Shown here: in pieces, positions 35,800-46,899 of the stretch
Position numbering within the stretch: position 1 is the first letter of the stretch
How the letters are laid out: each line of letters begins with the position of its first letter
Origin: Molanna angustata
Taxonomy: Eukaryota > Arthropoda > Insecta > Trichoptera > Molannidae
Reading direction: 5' to 3'
NCBI GenBank assembly: GCA_963576475.1
Contig: OY754980.1
Location: 22,117,434-22,181,433, forward strand
DNA length: 64,000 nucleotides
The notes under the pieces: generated by a model
Told to the model about the DNA's origin: nothing
Seen by the model: only the letters and a program-made list of their open reading frames with translations
The model's database searches: none
Program-made: the position numbers and the translations under genes

Positions 35800-36594
35800 A
35801 TTTTCTAAGCACATTAAAATGTGCACGGCACAATATTAGTAATCGTAGGTATTTCGGATATATATCTAGGTCAATCAAAAAACTAATGATGTTCTATACC
35901 AACATCTCTTAGTCAATCGATATAAATATTTTCTGTTATTTTTGATGGGTAATTTATATTGCACGATTTGACAATCAGTTCTTGTAGCGAATAACATAAA
36001 AAAAGTTATGAAGCTATTTGGTATAAAAAATATTGATTGACACAAAACTGTATTATCTAAATGTATATAGGTTTATATTGATATACAAAAATAGTTAAAA
36101 ATGGATGTATTAGGAATTTAAGAAGAAAAATAATAAGCTTGTGACTCATATTATATAAACAAAGAATAAATATACATTAAGGGGGCATATAAATACCTCA
36201 ATTTGAAATAAAATTTCTCAAACATGTTAAACAGTGTGTTGTATTTCTCTGGTGAATGTTCGTCACACAATTTTAAAATTCAACATGAATACCCCTTAAA
36301 CACATATTAAACATAATATCATTTTTACAGCATTTGTGAAATTTACTACTCCGAAACTATGTGTCGTGGAGAATAAATCAATATGCACTTAAAGGTGCAA
36401 AAAATCAAAGTGAATGTTTGGGATATATATATTTTTCATTTCAAGTTTCAATTGTTCTTAAAATGTAAAAAAATAAATTGTTATAGTTTAGGCCTTTTTA
36501 ATACACCGTGTTTCCAGTCACTAGATTCAGCGATATATACCCTTTTAACCACGTTTCTCTATGATTGCACTGAAAGTAAAATATAGTATACCTA
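35800..36594. other. AT-rich intron sequence, nothing recognised
   Basis: No frames or repeats identified. Confidence 0.45.
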
Positions 36595-36603
36595 TTGATT
36601 TAA

Positions 36604-36839
36604 GGTACTGCCTCCCTGACCAGCCAGGATATCCTAGGATGTACACCGATTTTTTAAACCTAACCTACAAAAATTTGGTAAAAATAGCTTGGTTAGGTTT
36701 GTTTGTAGTTATAATTGCGGCTGGCGTGAGCCAGTTGCATTATATATTAAAAAAGTAGCTAAAATATTAAAATAAAATAACTAAATTGGTGTGAATACTA
36801 GATAAACTGTCTGTCCTGGCTGGTCAGGGAGGCAGTACC
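36604..36839. mobile_element. MITE with 26-bp perfect TIRs and 9-bp target duplication
   Basis: GGTACTGCCTCCCTGACC and the following 8 bases (36604-36629) are exactly repeated, inverted, at 36814-36839. The flanks TTGATTTAA at 36595-36603 and 36840-36848 are identical 9-mers. A 9-bp duplication points to the Mutator-like superfamily. The 236-bp element is AT-rich inside and has a hydrophobic open frame (LVKIAWLGLFVVIIAAGV) that I do not consider a gene. The intact duplication indicates a fairly young insertion. Confidence 0.88.
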
Positions 36840-36848
36840 TTGATTTAA

Positions 36849-37649
36849 ACACATAATTGCGTGTATAAAAATACAACGGAATTATATTTTTTGAATCAAT
36901 TGTTCCCAGTGTCACAAAGTTGAAACATTGATTCCAAAGATTAAATTTACCGAGAGGTTGTGATTTGTACTTGTCCCAAGGACATGTTCATTCGAAAAAC
37001 GAAAAAAAGGTGTATCTCGAATGTGAGGTTATGTGATAAATAACACAAAATATCCAGAGTCAAAGATCAGCCACAAGATGTCTATGGATCTCTATGGCAT
37101 AATTGCTCACGATCCAAGCCGGTATGCCATAAGGTACGGGCGGCGATTGGTCCAAAATGATGGACAGGGCCGGTCGGTCATTAGGATAACCTCAGGGCGG
37201 ACCGTCAGACTTGCACCGTGAAATTATCTACGCTCACCTATTAAATAAGTATATATATTATATACCAATGTCCAGGTAGATTTAGATTGGTGAGTCCTCC
37301 ATCTCTACCATTCGAATCATTTATTTGTATTTTTTTTATCCTGTTATTTTCGCGATTCCGACTTCGGCCACAGTTCGTGGGGCGTCTTTAGGTTCGCATT
37401 ATGATTAGTATTTTCATCTTTGGATGCACACACATTGCTTAATTAATATTTTGCTTTAATCAAAATGCGGTATTGCGAAATTGCCAATAATGAAATGTGA
37501 TTACATTTAGTTGCTTTACATATTTTACTATATAAATAAACAGGCGACACAGGAAATAAACAGGCCAACAGGCATAAAAATAGAGGAAGAAAAAGTAGAA
37601 GATAAACAACAATATATACCTATATAAGAGCAAATTACAATTATTTCTG
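36849..37649. other. Intron sequence, unique patch at 37030-37230
   Basis: The patch (GGTACGGGCGGCGATTGGTC, GGCCGGTCGGTCATTAGG) has balanced composition and a 62-codon frame of no recognised family. Confidence 0.4.
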
Positions 37650-38075
37650 ATATCAGAAGAATCTGTAATAGGACGATGTATGATAGGGTCAGAAATGAGG
37701 ACATAAGGAAAGAATGTGAGATAAAGAAAAATGTCACTAATAGAATGAAAATGAACACATTGAGATGGTTTGGCCACATGGGGAGAATGAATGAGGAACG
37801 CCTGACGAAGACAATATACATTGCGGACAGGAATGAAATGAGAGGTCGGGGCAGCCCAAGGAAGGGATGGCACGTCCATGTGAACGGTATTTTGAAAGAC
37901 GGACATGTCAGAAGCATGAATGATAGACAAACATGTACCTATAAGACGATGTATGAATGTCGATAGAGGCGATGAATGTGTGTCAAGATTGAAATAAGTG
38001 GCGTTCGATTCTCTCTGCCTACCCCACGAGGGACATGGCGTGATGGTATGTATGTAAGTATGTATTTTTGATATT
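37650..38075 (+). mobile_element. RTE-like LINE, plus-strand copy with 3' UTR
   Basis: The open frame from about 37653 to 37966 reads RRICNRTMYDRVRNEDIRK, NTLRWFGHMGRMNEERLT, GRGSPRKGWHVHVNGILK and ends KTMYECR. It is the best-preserved distal end of this family in the window. The 3' UTR CTCTCTGCCTACCCCACG then GGCGTGATGGTATGTATG (38039-38056) matches the other copies. Only the post-RT region is present, so it cannot be autonomous. The shadow frame on the opposite strand is not a gene. Confidence 0.88.
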
Positions 38076-40800
38076 AACACAATTGAAAGATTATTTATCA
38101 AAGTATATAAAGTATACATTTTAAATTCAATAACGTCATATTCTGTACAACTTTCTAATGTATTATTCTGTATAAATATCCAATGTATTATCCTGTATAA
38201 GTCTGTATAAATATATTCCTACGCCTTATTTTTACGATATTATTAAAAAAATATAACAAAAAACTTTATATGACAACATTGTACATGACTTATATTTACT
38301 TTAAAATAATGTTTAGTATGAAACTCCGCATCGTACACAATTGTTACTTTATACCTACGAAGCATAAAATTAAGACATTATATTAATTTGTGTATTATTT
38401 ACTAGGTATAGTCTTTTATAGGCATTGAAATTTGGAATAAATAAAATAAATAATATGATTATTGAATAACACAAATAAAACATTTTTTAATGTTTATTAA
38501 TATTATTATTGTGGAGTGTATATGGCACATAATTTGTTAAGAATTTTGATGAATAACTATCTAAAATTAACACAGGCATAAAAAAACTGGGTTTTATCTT
38601 CTAGTCATAGTATTTACGAGTTATTTACTAAGTATTTTATGACTCATTAAAAGTCATTGCATAGCGCTTTTATGTTATTTTATCTAACACACGTGCCGTG
38701 ATGGCATTTGGTCAATTTATTACAGTAATAATTTCATACAAAAATTATGTTTTCGTTATTGTCATCAGTAATCTTAAATGAGAATTTGCTGTGATAAAAT
38801 GCATTATTCTAAACATTAATTTATTTTAATTCTCAATGAAATAACTGTTGTCCCATTGAAAATATAACACGGGGACGTTGGCACTAGAGTCAAAAGTGTT
38901 GCTACCGTGCCATGCAGGTCACATGTCATTATTATATTTTTGATGTCAAGCTGTCACTTTTTTATTAAACAATTATGATGAGAATGAAGAGAATAAGTAA
39001 TTAGTTCTTGTTGTCACTCTTAGAGCCTGTTAAACATGACAGCATAACAGTTTCCGCGATTGTAAGTTCATTGAGGGATCATTGGTACATTGTATTTGCT
39101 GGTGTAAATAAAACCTAGGTAATTACAACAATATTTTAATGACTGACATTGAGTTTACAAAACTACTCTAATCTAAAGAGTGACACAAGTTTCAAAATGA
39201 CAAGAGACAATCAAGGTGAAGTCTTGGACTTTTATTACTGCAGTGTTGAAACTCTGCACATACCTATACGAGGATAAAATTTGCTAATAAAAGCACTGCT
39301 TTTGGAGTCTTCTCATGGACTTAGATAATCCAAGATATGAATAAGTATTTTGCCAATATTAATTAAACAGACCTTTTGTATGAACGGCAAACTTGGTTAT
39401 GAATTGAACCTATGTCTTATTATTTTATAAGGAACGATTAATTTGCAAATTTACATGCACTGCATTGTTTCTGCCCTGTTTCAAAGATCGAAAAAAGGCG
39501 ATAAATGCCCACCACAAAAAAAATAAAAAAAATGGCCACCATTATTCAATATCTTACGCGAAATATGTATTTAATAAATTTAAAAATATATCGGTAACAA
39601 AATATAAATCGCTTCTAGCAGACTCATTATTAGTCGATATTTCTTGCTTGTCGCATATTCGTGGGCGTATAGATCTTCGCCCCTATTACGAGTCAACCAT
39701 TTTCTAATTATAGTCTCCTGATACTATTATGGGACAAGCGTCACGAAAAAAAGACCAGGAGAACAGAAGACGAGAGGAACATTATTATTATTAAATGTCC
39801 GGCATAGAATGATACGGAGGACGCCGAACTCTGTGCCAAAAATCGTAAAACTGTCAGTCGTGCAAGCTATTCACTACGCTCAGAGATGTTTCTTCGTAAT
39901 TATTATCACTTCAATATGACACGTTGCCAATTTTTTAATTCGACAACATGAATAGGTATCCACAAGATAACATACAAGAAAACAATAAAACTGTTTCTTG
40001 CAATTTTTTAAGTGTAGGTAAACAAACTGCGCTATTAAAAGGTATATACATTGCCATAAAAAGGTTGTAAATATTTGTAGAAATAATTAGAAACCGAGAA
40101 CAATCCTTACACTCTTTTGAAAAATCACACGGTAGAAATTTGATAAGAATTCATAAAAAAAAATAATCTAATGGTGATAAATTACTACGTAGCAAAAGGT
40201 GAGTGTAAAGAAAAGATACCACATAAACATTCACTGAATTTTTTTTAACAAATACATAAATTTATACCATGGGAAGATGTCACATAACACTTCTTAGAAA
40301 ACCGCACTTGTTGAAGTGACCAAAACGGCTTAAAGTACGTTCGATGATATCCCAGTCCTATATTAAACTATGCTCTGCTTTGCGTTCAGGAGATGTTTTA
40401 AAAAAATATGCCATAAGACAGACAGATATATTATATGAAGTGTCTGGATCGTAGAGCACATTTTTTAAAAAAAATGGATAGTCAAGAAAGCGGCTTAATA
40501 ATGGTCGCGGTTTTAGTGTAAACGGGCCTTTGGAGTGCGATAATTTTAAAGTGGAAGGCGTGAATTTCAAAGTCTTGATACCACAATCAGATACTTAAAA
40601 GATTATAATCTCATAATCCACAAACCGATTATTGAACAAAAGGTTTGTAGTTTCTACTATTGACTACATAACTGGTTTGCGTGGAGTTTTGACCGTGATT
40701 GACGAATTTGTTTTGTTTTTTTAGCCAGTGCTTTCCCAGAGCAAAATATATTTGTGTATTGGTGAATCCGAACGACGTTCGCAGGAGAGTTTATTTATAT
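38076..40800. other. AT-rich intron sequence, nothing firmly recognised
   Basis: A mixed patch at 39720-39900 (GACGCCGAACTCTGTGCC) and short frames near 39470 and 40360 are unconvincing. Confidence 0.45.
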
Positions 40801-40810
40801 CTTTTTACTT

Positions 40811-40840
40811 TGCTGCTATTGCTTTGTGGCAATAGCAGCA
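40811..40840. repeat. Perfect 12-bp hairpin (TGCTGCTATTGC)
   Basis: TGCTGCTATTGC and GCAATAGCAGCA flank a 6-nt loop, directly before the foldback element at 40853. Confidence 0.65.
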
Positions 40841-40852
40841 CATTTTAACTAT

Positions 40853-41093
40853 TATAATTAAATAAAATCTCTTAGTTTTTAACCACGTTGAGTATATTTA
40901 TATGTCAACTAGTTTCGGAGACGTAACCGCTCCTTCGTCCGGACAAACTTATACTATATATAGTTTGTATAAGTTTGTATAAGTTGTAGTATAAGTTTGT
41001 CCGGACGAAGGAGCGGTTACGTCTCCGAAACTAGTTGACATAATATAAATATACTCAACGTGGTTAAAAACTAAGAGATTTTATTTAATTATA
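40853..41093. mobile_element. Foldback element with ~105-bp arms
   Basis: The left arm 40853-40956 and right arm 40987-41093 are inverted copies that differ by only one 3-nt indel (TATAT against TATATTATG), separated by 30 bp. Each arm contains GTCCGGACGAAGGAGCGG, CTCCGAAACTAGTTGAC and CTCAACGTGGTTAAAAAC. Ends are AT-rich (TATAATTAAATAAAATC) with no clear target duplication. The GACGAAGGAG...CTCCGAAAC part recalls the hammerhead-like motifs reported in Penelope-like retroelements. Confidence 0.85.
41001..41040 (+). other. Hammerhead-like motif in the foldback arm
   Basis: GGACGA, then one A, a 4-bp stem GGAG/CTCC around a CGGTTACGT loop, then GAAAC. The arrangement is CUGANGA-stem-GAAAC-like but with GGACGA in place of CUGANGA and an unpaired A. 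Present inverted in the left arm too. Catalysis is not implied. Confidence 0.35.
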
Positions 41094-41352
41094 TGAGTTT
41101 ATTTATATTTGTTTGTAGAATATAGTTCCTCGCTGTATGACTTTTCTAATAAAATGTTAAAAAAACTGACAATTTTTGGATACTCTTTCTCGCAAAAATC
41201 GACCAGAGCGCTTATATGAGGATCTTGTCGTATAGTAGTAACGCGCTATATACATTTTTGGATTTTATTTCTATTCATCATCATCCTCAGCGTCACAACC
41301 CTTGGTGGGTCCTACACAACGATGTATCTATTTATTATAGAGTTTTCAAGAT

Positions 41353-41800
41353 GTAATAATAATAATAATAATAAAATTGGCTAATTTATACAGCGCCGTT
41401 TTTGTGAAACCACCTCAAGGGCGCTAGTTCTACGTTTCAACGTATTTAATAAGATGGATATAAAAGCAAGTTATGAGCTTGTACAAGATAGCCAGACACG
41501 AAAATTGTGTACGACAAAATAAGAATTCGCGGTATGTTAGAATATTAAGATGCTGAATAATTTTGTCTAACAGCGTCAGCGAATGAAATGTTGAACATTA
41601 ACATAAGTCTACAGATGACCGCATCCCAATTTATTCAGACTACTTAATTTATACGAGTACATTATATGCGCGAAGGACCGCTCGCGTTATCCTAATGCTT
41701 TTGGCTTGGATTTCGCGATTTCGCAAAATCTGATTAATGCGCAAATCATCAGCCGAGCTGGCTCTGTGGGTGATAATATGATAGGACAAGCAGGTGTTAA
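41353..41800 (-). mobile_element. 'GCGCCGTTT' LINE, degenerate copy with (TTATTA)n tail
   Basis: The TAATAATAATAATAATAA tract followed by TATACAGCGCCGTTTTTGTG and ACCACCTCAAGGGCGCTAG is the inverted 3' end of the family seen at 33600-33880. The region to 41800 has LINE-like composition but no clean frame. Confidence 0.6.
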
Positions 41801-42449
41801 AGTCAACTTACCATCTGCATTATAATTGTTAAACAGTTTACTTACTGCCTAAACTAATATTCGATCGGTTTTATATGTTGCATTTCTGTGCATGAGAAGC
41901 TTGGTACTCATATTTAAAAGACGATTTATTTTTAGACGACATCAACAACAATTTGTCAAATGATTTAAATTGTCAACTGCGTAGCATGCAGTCTCTGCCA
42001 CTATGCAACGTTTGTGTCAACACATTAAATATATAAATATAAAGCTTTTTGTAGATTTCTTAATTCAATGCCGAAGACGAATTAAAATTTTGATAAGCAT
42101 GTGTTCACCAGATTTATCACGTTTAACTATATCCTTTTTATATTACACTAGTGATTTTATTTTGTCATTTTAATTTCCTTCTATCAACCTTCCTTCAGAA
42201 TAGCAAAAAAATACACAAACTGAATAAATTTGAAATGACGTTAAAATTTTAGACCTTTTTCAGAATTTCACCCAACATCTACCTTAAGAGGTACATATTA
42301 TTAATCTCAGTAACAATGTAACTGATACTAAATCAATGAACTACTTCACTGTCAGTTACAAAATGATAAGAAAATAAAAGAACATCGTCTTCGAGAAATG
42401 TCGTCATATTCCTCACAATAAAGTGGATTAGGAAAAATAATTATTTATA
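41801..42449. other. AT-rich intron sequence, nothing recognised
   Basis: No coding frames or repeats were identified. Confidence 0.45.
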
Positions 42450-42545
42450 TATGATCATTCAAAGTAGTAACCCACCTGAAGAAAGGAACGGTTATTCGAA
42501 ACGTGTAGTGGTTAAAACAGAAAATAAATAGTGGAGTTAAACAAT
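42450..42545 (+). mobile_element. Possible Penelope-like element scrap with hammerhead-like motif
   Basis: CCACCTGAAGAAAGGAACGG, TTATTCGAAACGTGTAGTGG and TTAAAACAG have the same order as the foldback arm (GAAGGAGCGGTTA...CGAAAC...GTGGTTAAAAAC). CTGAAGA and GAAAC can be joined by a short GGA/TTC stem. No coding part is present. Confidence 0.4.
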
Positions 42546-42687
42546 ATATCAATTTATTCGTTAGTAAATAAACGAAACATATCTTAAAACTGAAATTTAG
42601 AAATGACAAATATAAAAATTAATATTAATGCATAAATTTCGTTTCAAAAATAGTCTTGGATTGATGACCTCAAACATCTGAATGTAA

Positions 42688-42940
42688 AATGCTGTTTAAC
42701 TTACAAATATCAAAGACTGCTCCCAATATAACACAGGGATTATCCCTAGCATATTGGAGAGCAAAAAACACAAACTATAATAACAACAAAATGAAAGAGT
42801 GTCTATGGTATGGATGGTGCTGTGTATCCTACCTATCCTTTGTCTCTGTTTTAGATGTTATATTATTACTTTTATTATTGTTGTCAAACCTCTCTTTTTG
42901 TATAAAAATCATGTTTATTATAAATAAATTGTAATGTATT
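42688..42940 (+). mobile_element. LINE 3' UTR fragment, family C copy 1
   Basis: Matches 52889-53108: TGTTTAACTTACAAATATCA, CTCCCAATATAACACAGG, ATTATCCCTAGCATATTGG, then GTATGGATGG, TTGTCTCTGTT and a final TTTTTGTATAAAA tail. It looks like the 3' UTR of a non-LTR element; no ORF part is visible. Confidence 0.7.
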
Positions 42941-43121
42941 GATGATGCGCCTCACAATAGTCAATCAGTAAGCCTATAGGTATTTTACGAGTATGTACGA
43001 TTCAGGAGTTCGGCATTCTTCGGTAGATTTGGCGCACTCCGATTAACCAATTATTGATTGGTTACAGTGCTCTCACTTTGTGTTCATACCTATATATCAT
43101 TATTTGTACTTCTACCATATA

Positions 43122-43681
43122 CAGGGTGGTTCAAAAGAAAGTTTATATTTAGTAGATCGATTGAAAAATAGTAAGCCGTGTATCGAAAAAATGTTTATAA
43201 AGTATTAAATACGCAATTTGGGAATTTATTTCTTAAAAATAATATCGTCCAAACGTAGACCCTCGCGTTCGCAACACTCATTTAATCTAACAGTAAAATT
43301 ACTTGTGACGGCTCGGCAGGTTGACTCAGTGATGGTTACCATTTCATGATGGATATTTTATTTCAAATGTGCCAGGGAAGTCTGTTTATTAGCGGAAACT
43401 ATAGATTTAATATAACCCCATAGGAAAAAGTCCATAGGGGTTAAATCAGGACTGCGTGGAGGCCAATTTATGTCACCTCTTCTAGAGATCAATTTGCCTG
43501 GGAAAATTTAACGAACTCGTGGCAGATATGTATTGGACGTGTGTGACGTTGCTCCGTCCTGCTGGAACCATGTTCTTTGGTTATAGCCAGGAAAGTTTTG
43601 CAGTTTAGGCACCAAGAAGTCGTCTAACATTTCCACATAACGCTCTGAATTCAAATATAAACTTTATTTTGAGACACCTTG
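43122..43681 (-). mobile_element. Internally deleted mariner/Tc1-type transposon
   Basis: TIRs CAGGGTGGTTCAAAAGAAAG (43122) and the inverted CAAGGTGTCTCAAAATAAAG (43681 inward) share TTTATATTT and are bounded by TA on both sides (43120-43121, 43682-43683). The minus strand encodes the C-terminal half of a DDE transposase: RYVEMLDDFLVPKLQNF, WFQQDGATSHTSNTYL, FPGKLISRRGDINWPPRS, PDLTPMDFFLWGYIKS. Stops interrupt it (LPRVR* and HLK*). The QDGA and PRSPDLTPMD blocks are the second and third catalytic regions. The N-terminal DNA-binding domain and first Asp are deleted: the left TIR runs directly into RYVEM. Confidence 0.92.
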
Positions 43682-43683
43682 TA

Positions 43684-44390
43684 TATAAAATGACTTTATT
43701 CTATAAGTGTAAATCGATAAATACGCGTATATTTATTTATTTAGTTATATTATAGTTATGATATTGAAAATACCATCGACTAATCGAAAATAAAAAATCA
43801 ACGTGTTGAAAAATTTAATTAAATTAAAACAAGGTTAATTATTTGGTAGCTAGTCATCAACAAAGTTTTATCATCGGAAATGTTTACATTTTGAAGTAGT
43901 GCACACAAAATGCGACCCGGGAACACAATATTATTCTGCGATTCCATCCCGTAATAATATGTATGTAATTTGAATAGTGTTGACAAGCGAATGGGGCTTC
44001 AGCTCGTAGCTAGAAGACGGCTGCTCCACTCGGTTCCCAGAATTACCACATTCACATGCACGATTATATATACACACGAATGTGATAAATTGCCGCGATT
44101 TTGTAATTAAAAGTGAATTTTTCAAATATAAATTGTTCACCAATGACGTCATACGTTCATGAAGATGTCATCTGTGGACGCGAGGAGAGATAATTTTCAC
44201 GAAGTGTAAATTATGTCTATTCGAAACAAGGCAAAACATTGGATATTTTTACAGTTATTTGCGTAACTGAAAAGATATGACTAGGTTTTATTTAATTATA
44301 GTAGTTCCCAACGGATTTTTTTTCAATTTACAGATATAAAACATTCAGTATGTAATAAATAAGATAGTGTCTTTGCTCTATACAGTAGTG
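43684..44390. other. AT-rich intron sequence with a small unique patch near 43900-44060
   Basis: No repeat or gene recognised. Confidence 0.45.
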
Positions 44391-44398
44391 GTAGTACC

Positions 44399-44700
44399 CA
44401 GGGGCGTGTCTAGAACCATCGCACTAGGCAAACCCTGAAAGAAAATTGAGAGATGTCGAAAATTTTATGTTTTTTTAGTATCGTTCATTTGAGTGACAAT
44501 GAAAATATATTAAAATCACATGCCAAAATAATATTTCAATTTGTGGCCCTGTCAAGCATCGTATCTACAAACGTTTCAATTTTTAATCTTGTATTATGGT
44601 TTCAATAAAAGAGACAAAAAAATATTAGGTCTTGAATTTCTTAACATAATATTTATAGGCAAGCCAAGATTTTTGGCTTCTATAAGCAATTCCGCTACTG
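44399..44700. mobile_element. hAT-like MITE with 8-bp target duplication
   Basis: It begins CAGGGGCGTGTCTAGAACC and ends GCAATTCCGCTACTG, so the ends share CAGnnGCG in inverted orientation. GTAGTACC is present on both sides (44391-44398 and 44701-44708), an exact 8-bp duplication as produced by hAT transposases. The 302-bp element has no coding capacity. Confidence 0.85.
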
Positions 44701-44779
44701 GTAGTACCTAATAATTTCACATTCTTAAAACAAATATGTTTTCATCAATTTCTCATTTGTAATCATGTAGTGTTTATTT

Positions 44780-44965
44780 ATTTAATATTGCTTCTTGGGC
44801 AACTAACAGGTACTATGTCAAATATTAATTTAACACGCACCCAATAACAAGTTGCCACATTCTGGAGACTTACGATATTAATCGTCTCACAGATTCAGAC
44901 TGAAAACACAATTAAAAACTGTGTCTCCACCGGGAAACGAACCCGAATCGAATCGTGTTGATAGG
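44780..44965 (-). mobile_element. SINE family A copy
   Basis: Inverted order of the SINE: GGGCAACTAACAGGTACTAT, ACAAGTTGCCACATTCTGG, ATTAATCGTCTCACAGATTC, then CTCCACCGGGAAACGAACCC. The copy ends inside the B box, so the tRNA head is incomplete. Confidence 0.82.
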
Positions 44966-46354
44966 TACTGTATGGTGTATTAAGATTTGTTTTAACCTCT
45001 GTACACTCAAATTATAATTTCGATTGACTTCATATCGATATCATATTATAATGTGCATTAGCTTTTTCTAGACATTTATCCATTTCTTTTTTATTATCAT
45101 CTGACAAAGCTATCAAAATGCTCTCACCTTCTAAAAAATGTTTTTTTTTTATTTTTGTTTAAATAATGTATATCTATACAATAGAAATGGTTTTCATAAA
45201 AATGTGTTCAGGGATTATCAACCTCAAAAAATAAAAAAAAATAGTTCTCTAACTTGTGAAGTGAAGAGTTTTAATTGGTTTGCAATCCAATTGTTTTAAT
45301 TGAAAAAAAAAATTGTTTTAGAGGTTAATTTTTTCCACTATAATCTAATGATTCAACTTATATTAGTCATCCATCTTCATAGTGTAACATAGACAAAGTA
45401 ATGAATAAATAAATTAATAACCTCAGGTTATGTTATTAATATGTTATTGTTTCGAGTTGCAAAGAAACAGAGATAGTAATATATTTTTGTTTCATCCAAA
45501 TGCAATCATGGAATATCAATGTGGATTTATATTAAAGTTAAATATGAAATGTAATTTGATTCTTAAATCATAAATTAAATATTTCCATTAAACCCCAACG
45601 CATTGATATAATTTATTTTAATATTGTGGAGTTTAAATAACATTGACCTACAAATCAGTAATAATACAAATTAATATATTAAATTCAATATTTTATATAC
45701 CAACTAGCACCATATGACATAAACCTTCGTTGTTTATTCTCGCTAAGTAAATAGATATCAGGTTTCTATTATTCAGTGATAATTTGTATATTTGTACAAT
45801 AAGAAAATTATTTGTGTTAAATACACAGTATAAAATATATGAATGTACCTGCACAGTTTCATTTATAGCTTTTCAGGGGCATATAATGTTAAATCTAGTG
45901 ATAGAAAATATGATGCTTATATTATGTAAAATCACTATAAAGTTACGTGTTAGTAAGGGTTACAATCGCGTGCGTTCAAAAGGGGTTATACGTGATTTAA
46001 ATAATCCGAAACAGATAAATTATATTGATTTTTTGCATTTTAAGAACAAAACTGTCTTGAAATAAAAAAAAACTCTGACGATCATTCTCTTTGATTTTAT
46101 GCACACTTTAAGCAAATTGTAGATTTATTTCTCTACGGCATATAGTTATGGAGTAATTTTTAAAAAATCTGTACAAAATGATATTTTTAATATTTATTAG
46201 GGGAAGTTATGCTGAATTTTAAAATTTGATAACAAACATTCACTAGAGAAATGTTGATAAAACAAATGGATTTATTTAGAAACACACTATTTATCATATT
46301 TGAGAAATGTGATTTCAAATTAAGGTGTGAAGGTTTAAATGCCCTCTCAATGAT
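44966..46354. other. AT-rich intron sequence, nothing recognised
   Basis: A 93-codon plus-strand frame at 45784-46065 has no family resemblance and AT-driven composition; not called. Confidence 0.45.
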
Positions 46355-46362
46355 GCTAAGAT

Positions 46363-46608
46363 CAGTGGCGTGCAAGCCATACATGCCTTTATGCCTGGCA
46401 TGATTATCAAAATCCAAAATAAAAATACAACAATTTTGTACGATTTTTTTAATATATCAACGAGTTGATTTTTTAATATATCAAATGGTGCTATGTATAT
46501 AGTACAATACAGGAGTTGAAGAAAAAAATGAGGTGAAAGGATATGGAGGTATACTAAACAGAGGATGTAGTTTTTTTTTTGGGCTGAAGGACTTCTCGCA
46601 CGCCACTG
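46363..46608. mobile_element. hAT-like MITE with perfect 8-bp target duplication
   Basis: It begins CAGTGGCGTGCAAGCC and ends TCTCGCACGCCACTG, an 11-bp perfect inverted terminal repeat (CAGTGGCGTGC). GCTAAGAT flanks both sides (46355-46362, 46609-46616). The element is 246 bp, AT-rich and non-coding. TIR and duplication size fit hAT. Confidence 0.92.
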
Positions 46609-46674
46609 GCTAAGATACGTTTAATGAAAAATTGTTTTTTTATATACTTGTAATACAACTGTCTTTGACATAAG

Positions 46675-46800
46675 AATCTTCTTCTTCTTTACCATAGCCT
46701 TTGTCCCATTTACTTGGGGTCGGCACTTCTAGTCCTTTTCCTCCAAGTCCCTCTGTCTTCCGCGTCCTCCGAACGAAGCCCTTCTTTCTTAGGTTTGACA
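46675..46800. repeat. Interspersed repeat fragment (TTTGTCCCATTTACTTGGGGTC)
   Basis: TCTTCTTCTTCTTTACCATA and CCCATTTACTTGGGGTCGGC (46706-46725) resemble words I remember from dispersed repeats in moth genomes. There is no frame or second copy in the window to confirm its class. Confidence 0.45.
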
Positions 46801-46899
46801 TAAGAAGATGAACAAAAAATACGAATGTCAATTAATATGAATTTTCAAAACGAAATAGATCGAAGTATCAATATCTTTATATGAATTTTGCGGTGTGGG

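Larger units (their letters stand above)
34800..35800. repeat. Five dispersed copies of a ~60-bp motif interleaved with MITEs
   Basis: Copies of ATAATGAAACATTCCAAATT...GACTGTCTA occur near 34827, 35130, 35221, 35309 and 35742, each close to GTAGGTACCTAC words. They share the order AATGcAACATTccAaaTTcGAaAT...GAcTGTCTA with 20-30% visible divergence. Two CATAG MITEs are inserted between them. The units look like an old tandem array broken up by insertions. Confidence 0.6.

Noticed and set aside
36561..36758. 65-codon frame with a hydrophobic helix, possible small membrane protein
   Set aside because: It crosses the boundary of the MITE at 36604, so it would have arisen by insertion, and the hydrophobic run is expected from AT-rich T-containing codons.
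37460..38119. 219-codon minus-strand open frame
   Set aside because: It is the complement of the RTE-like LINE fragment on the plus strand; the plus frame carries the recognised motifs and the minus frame does not.
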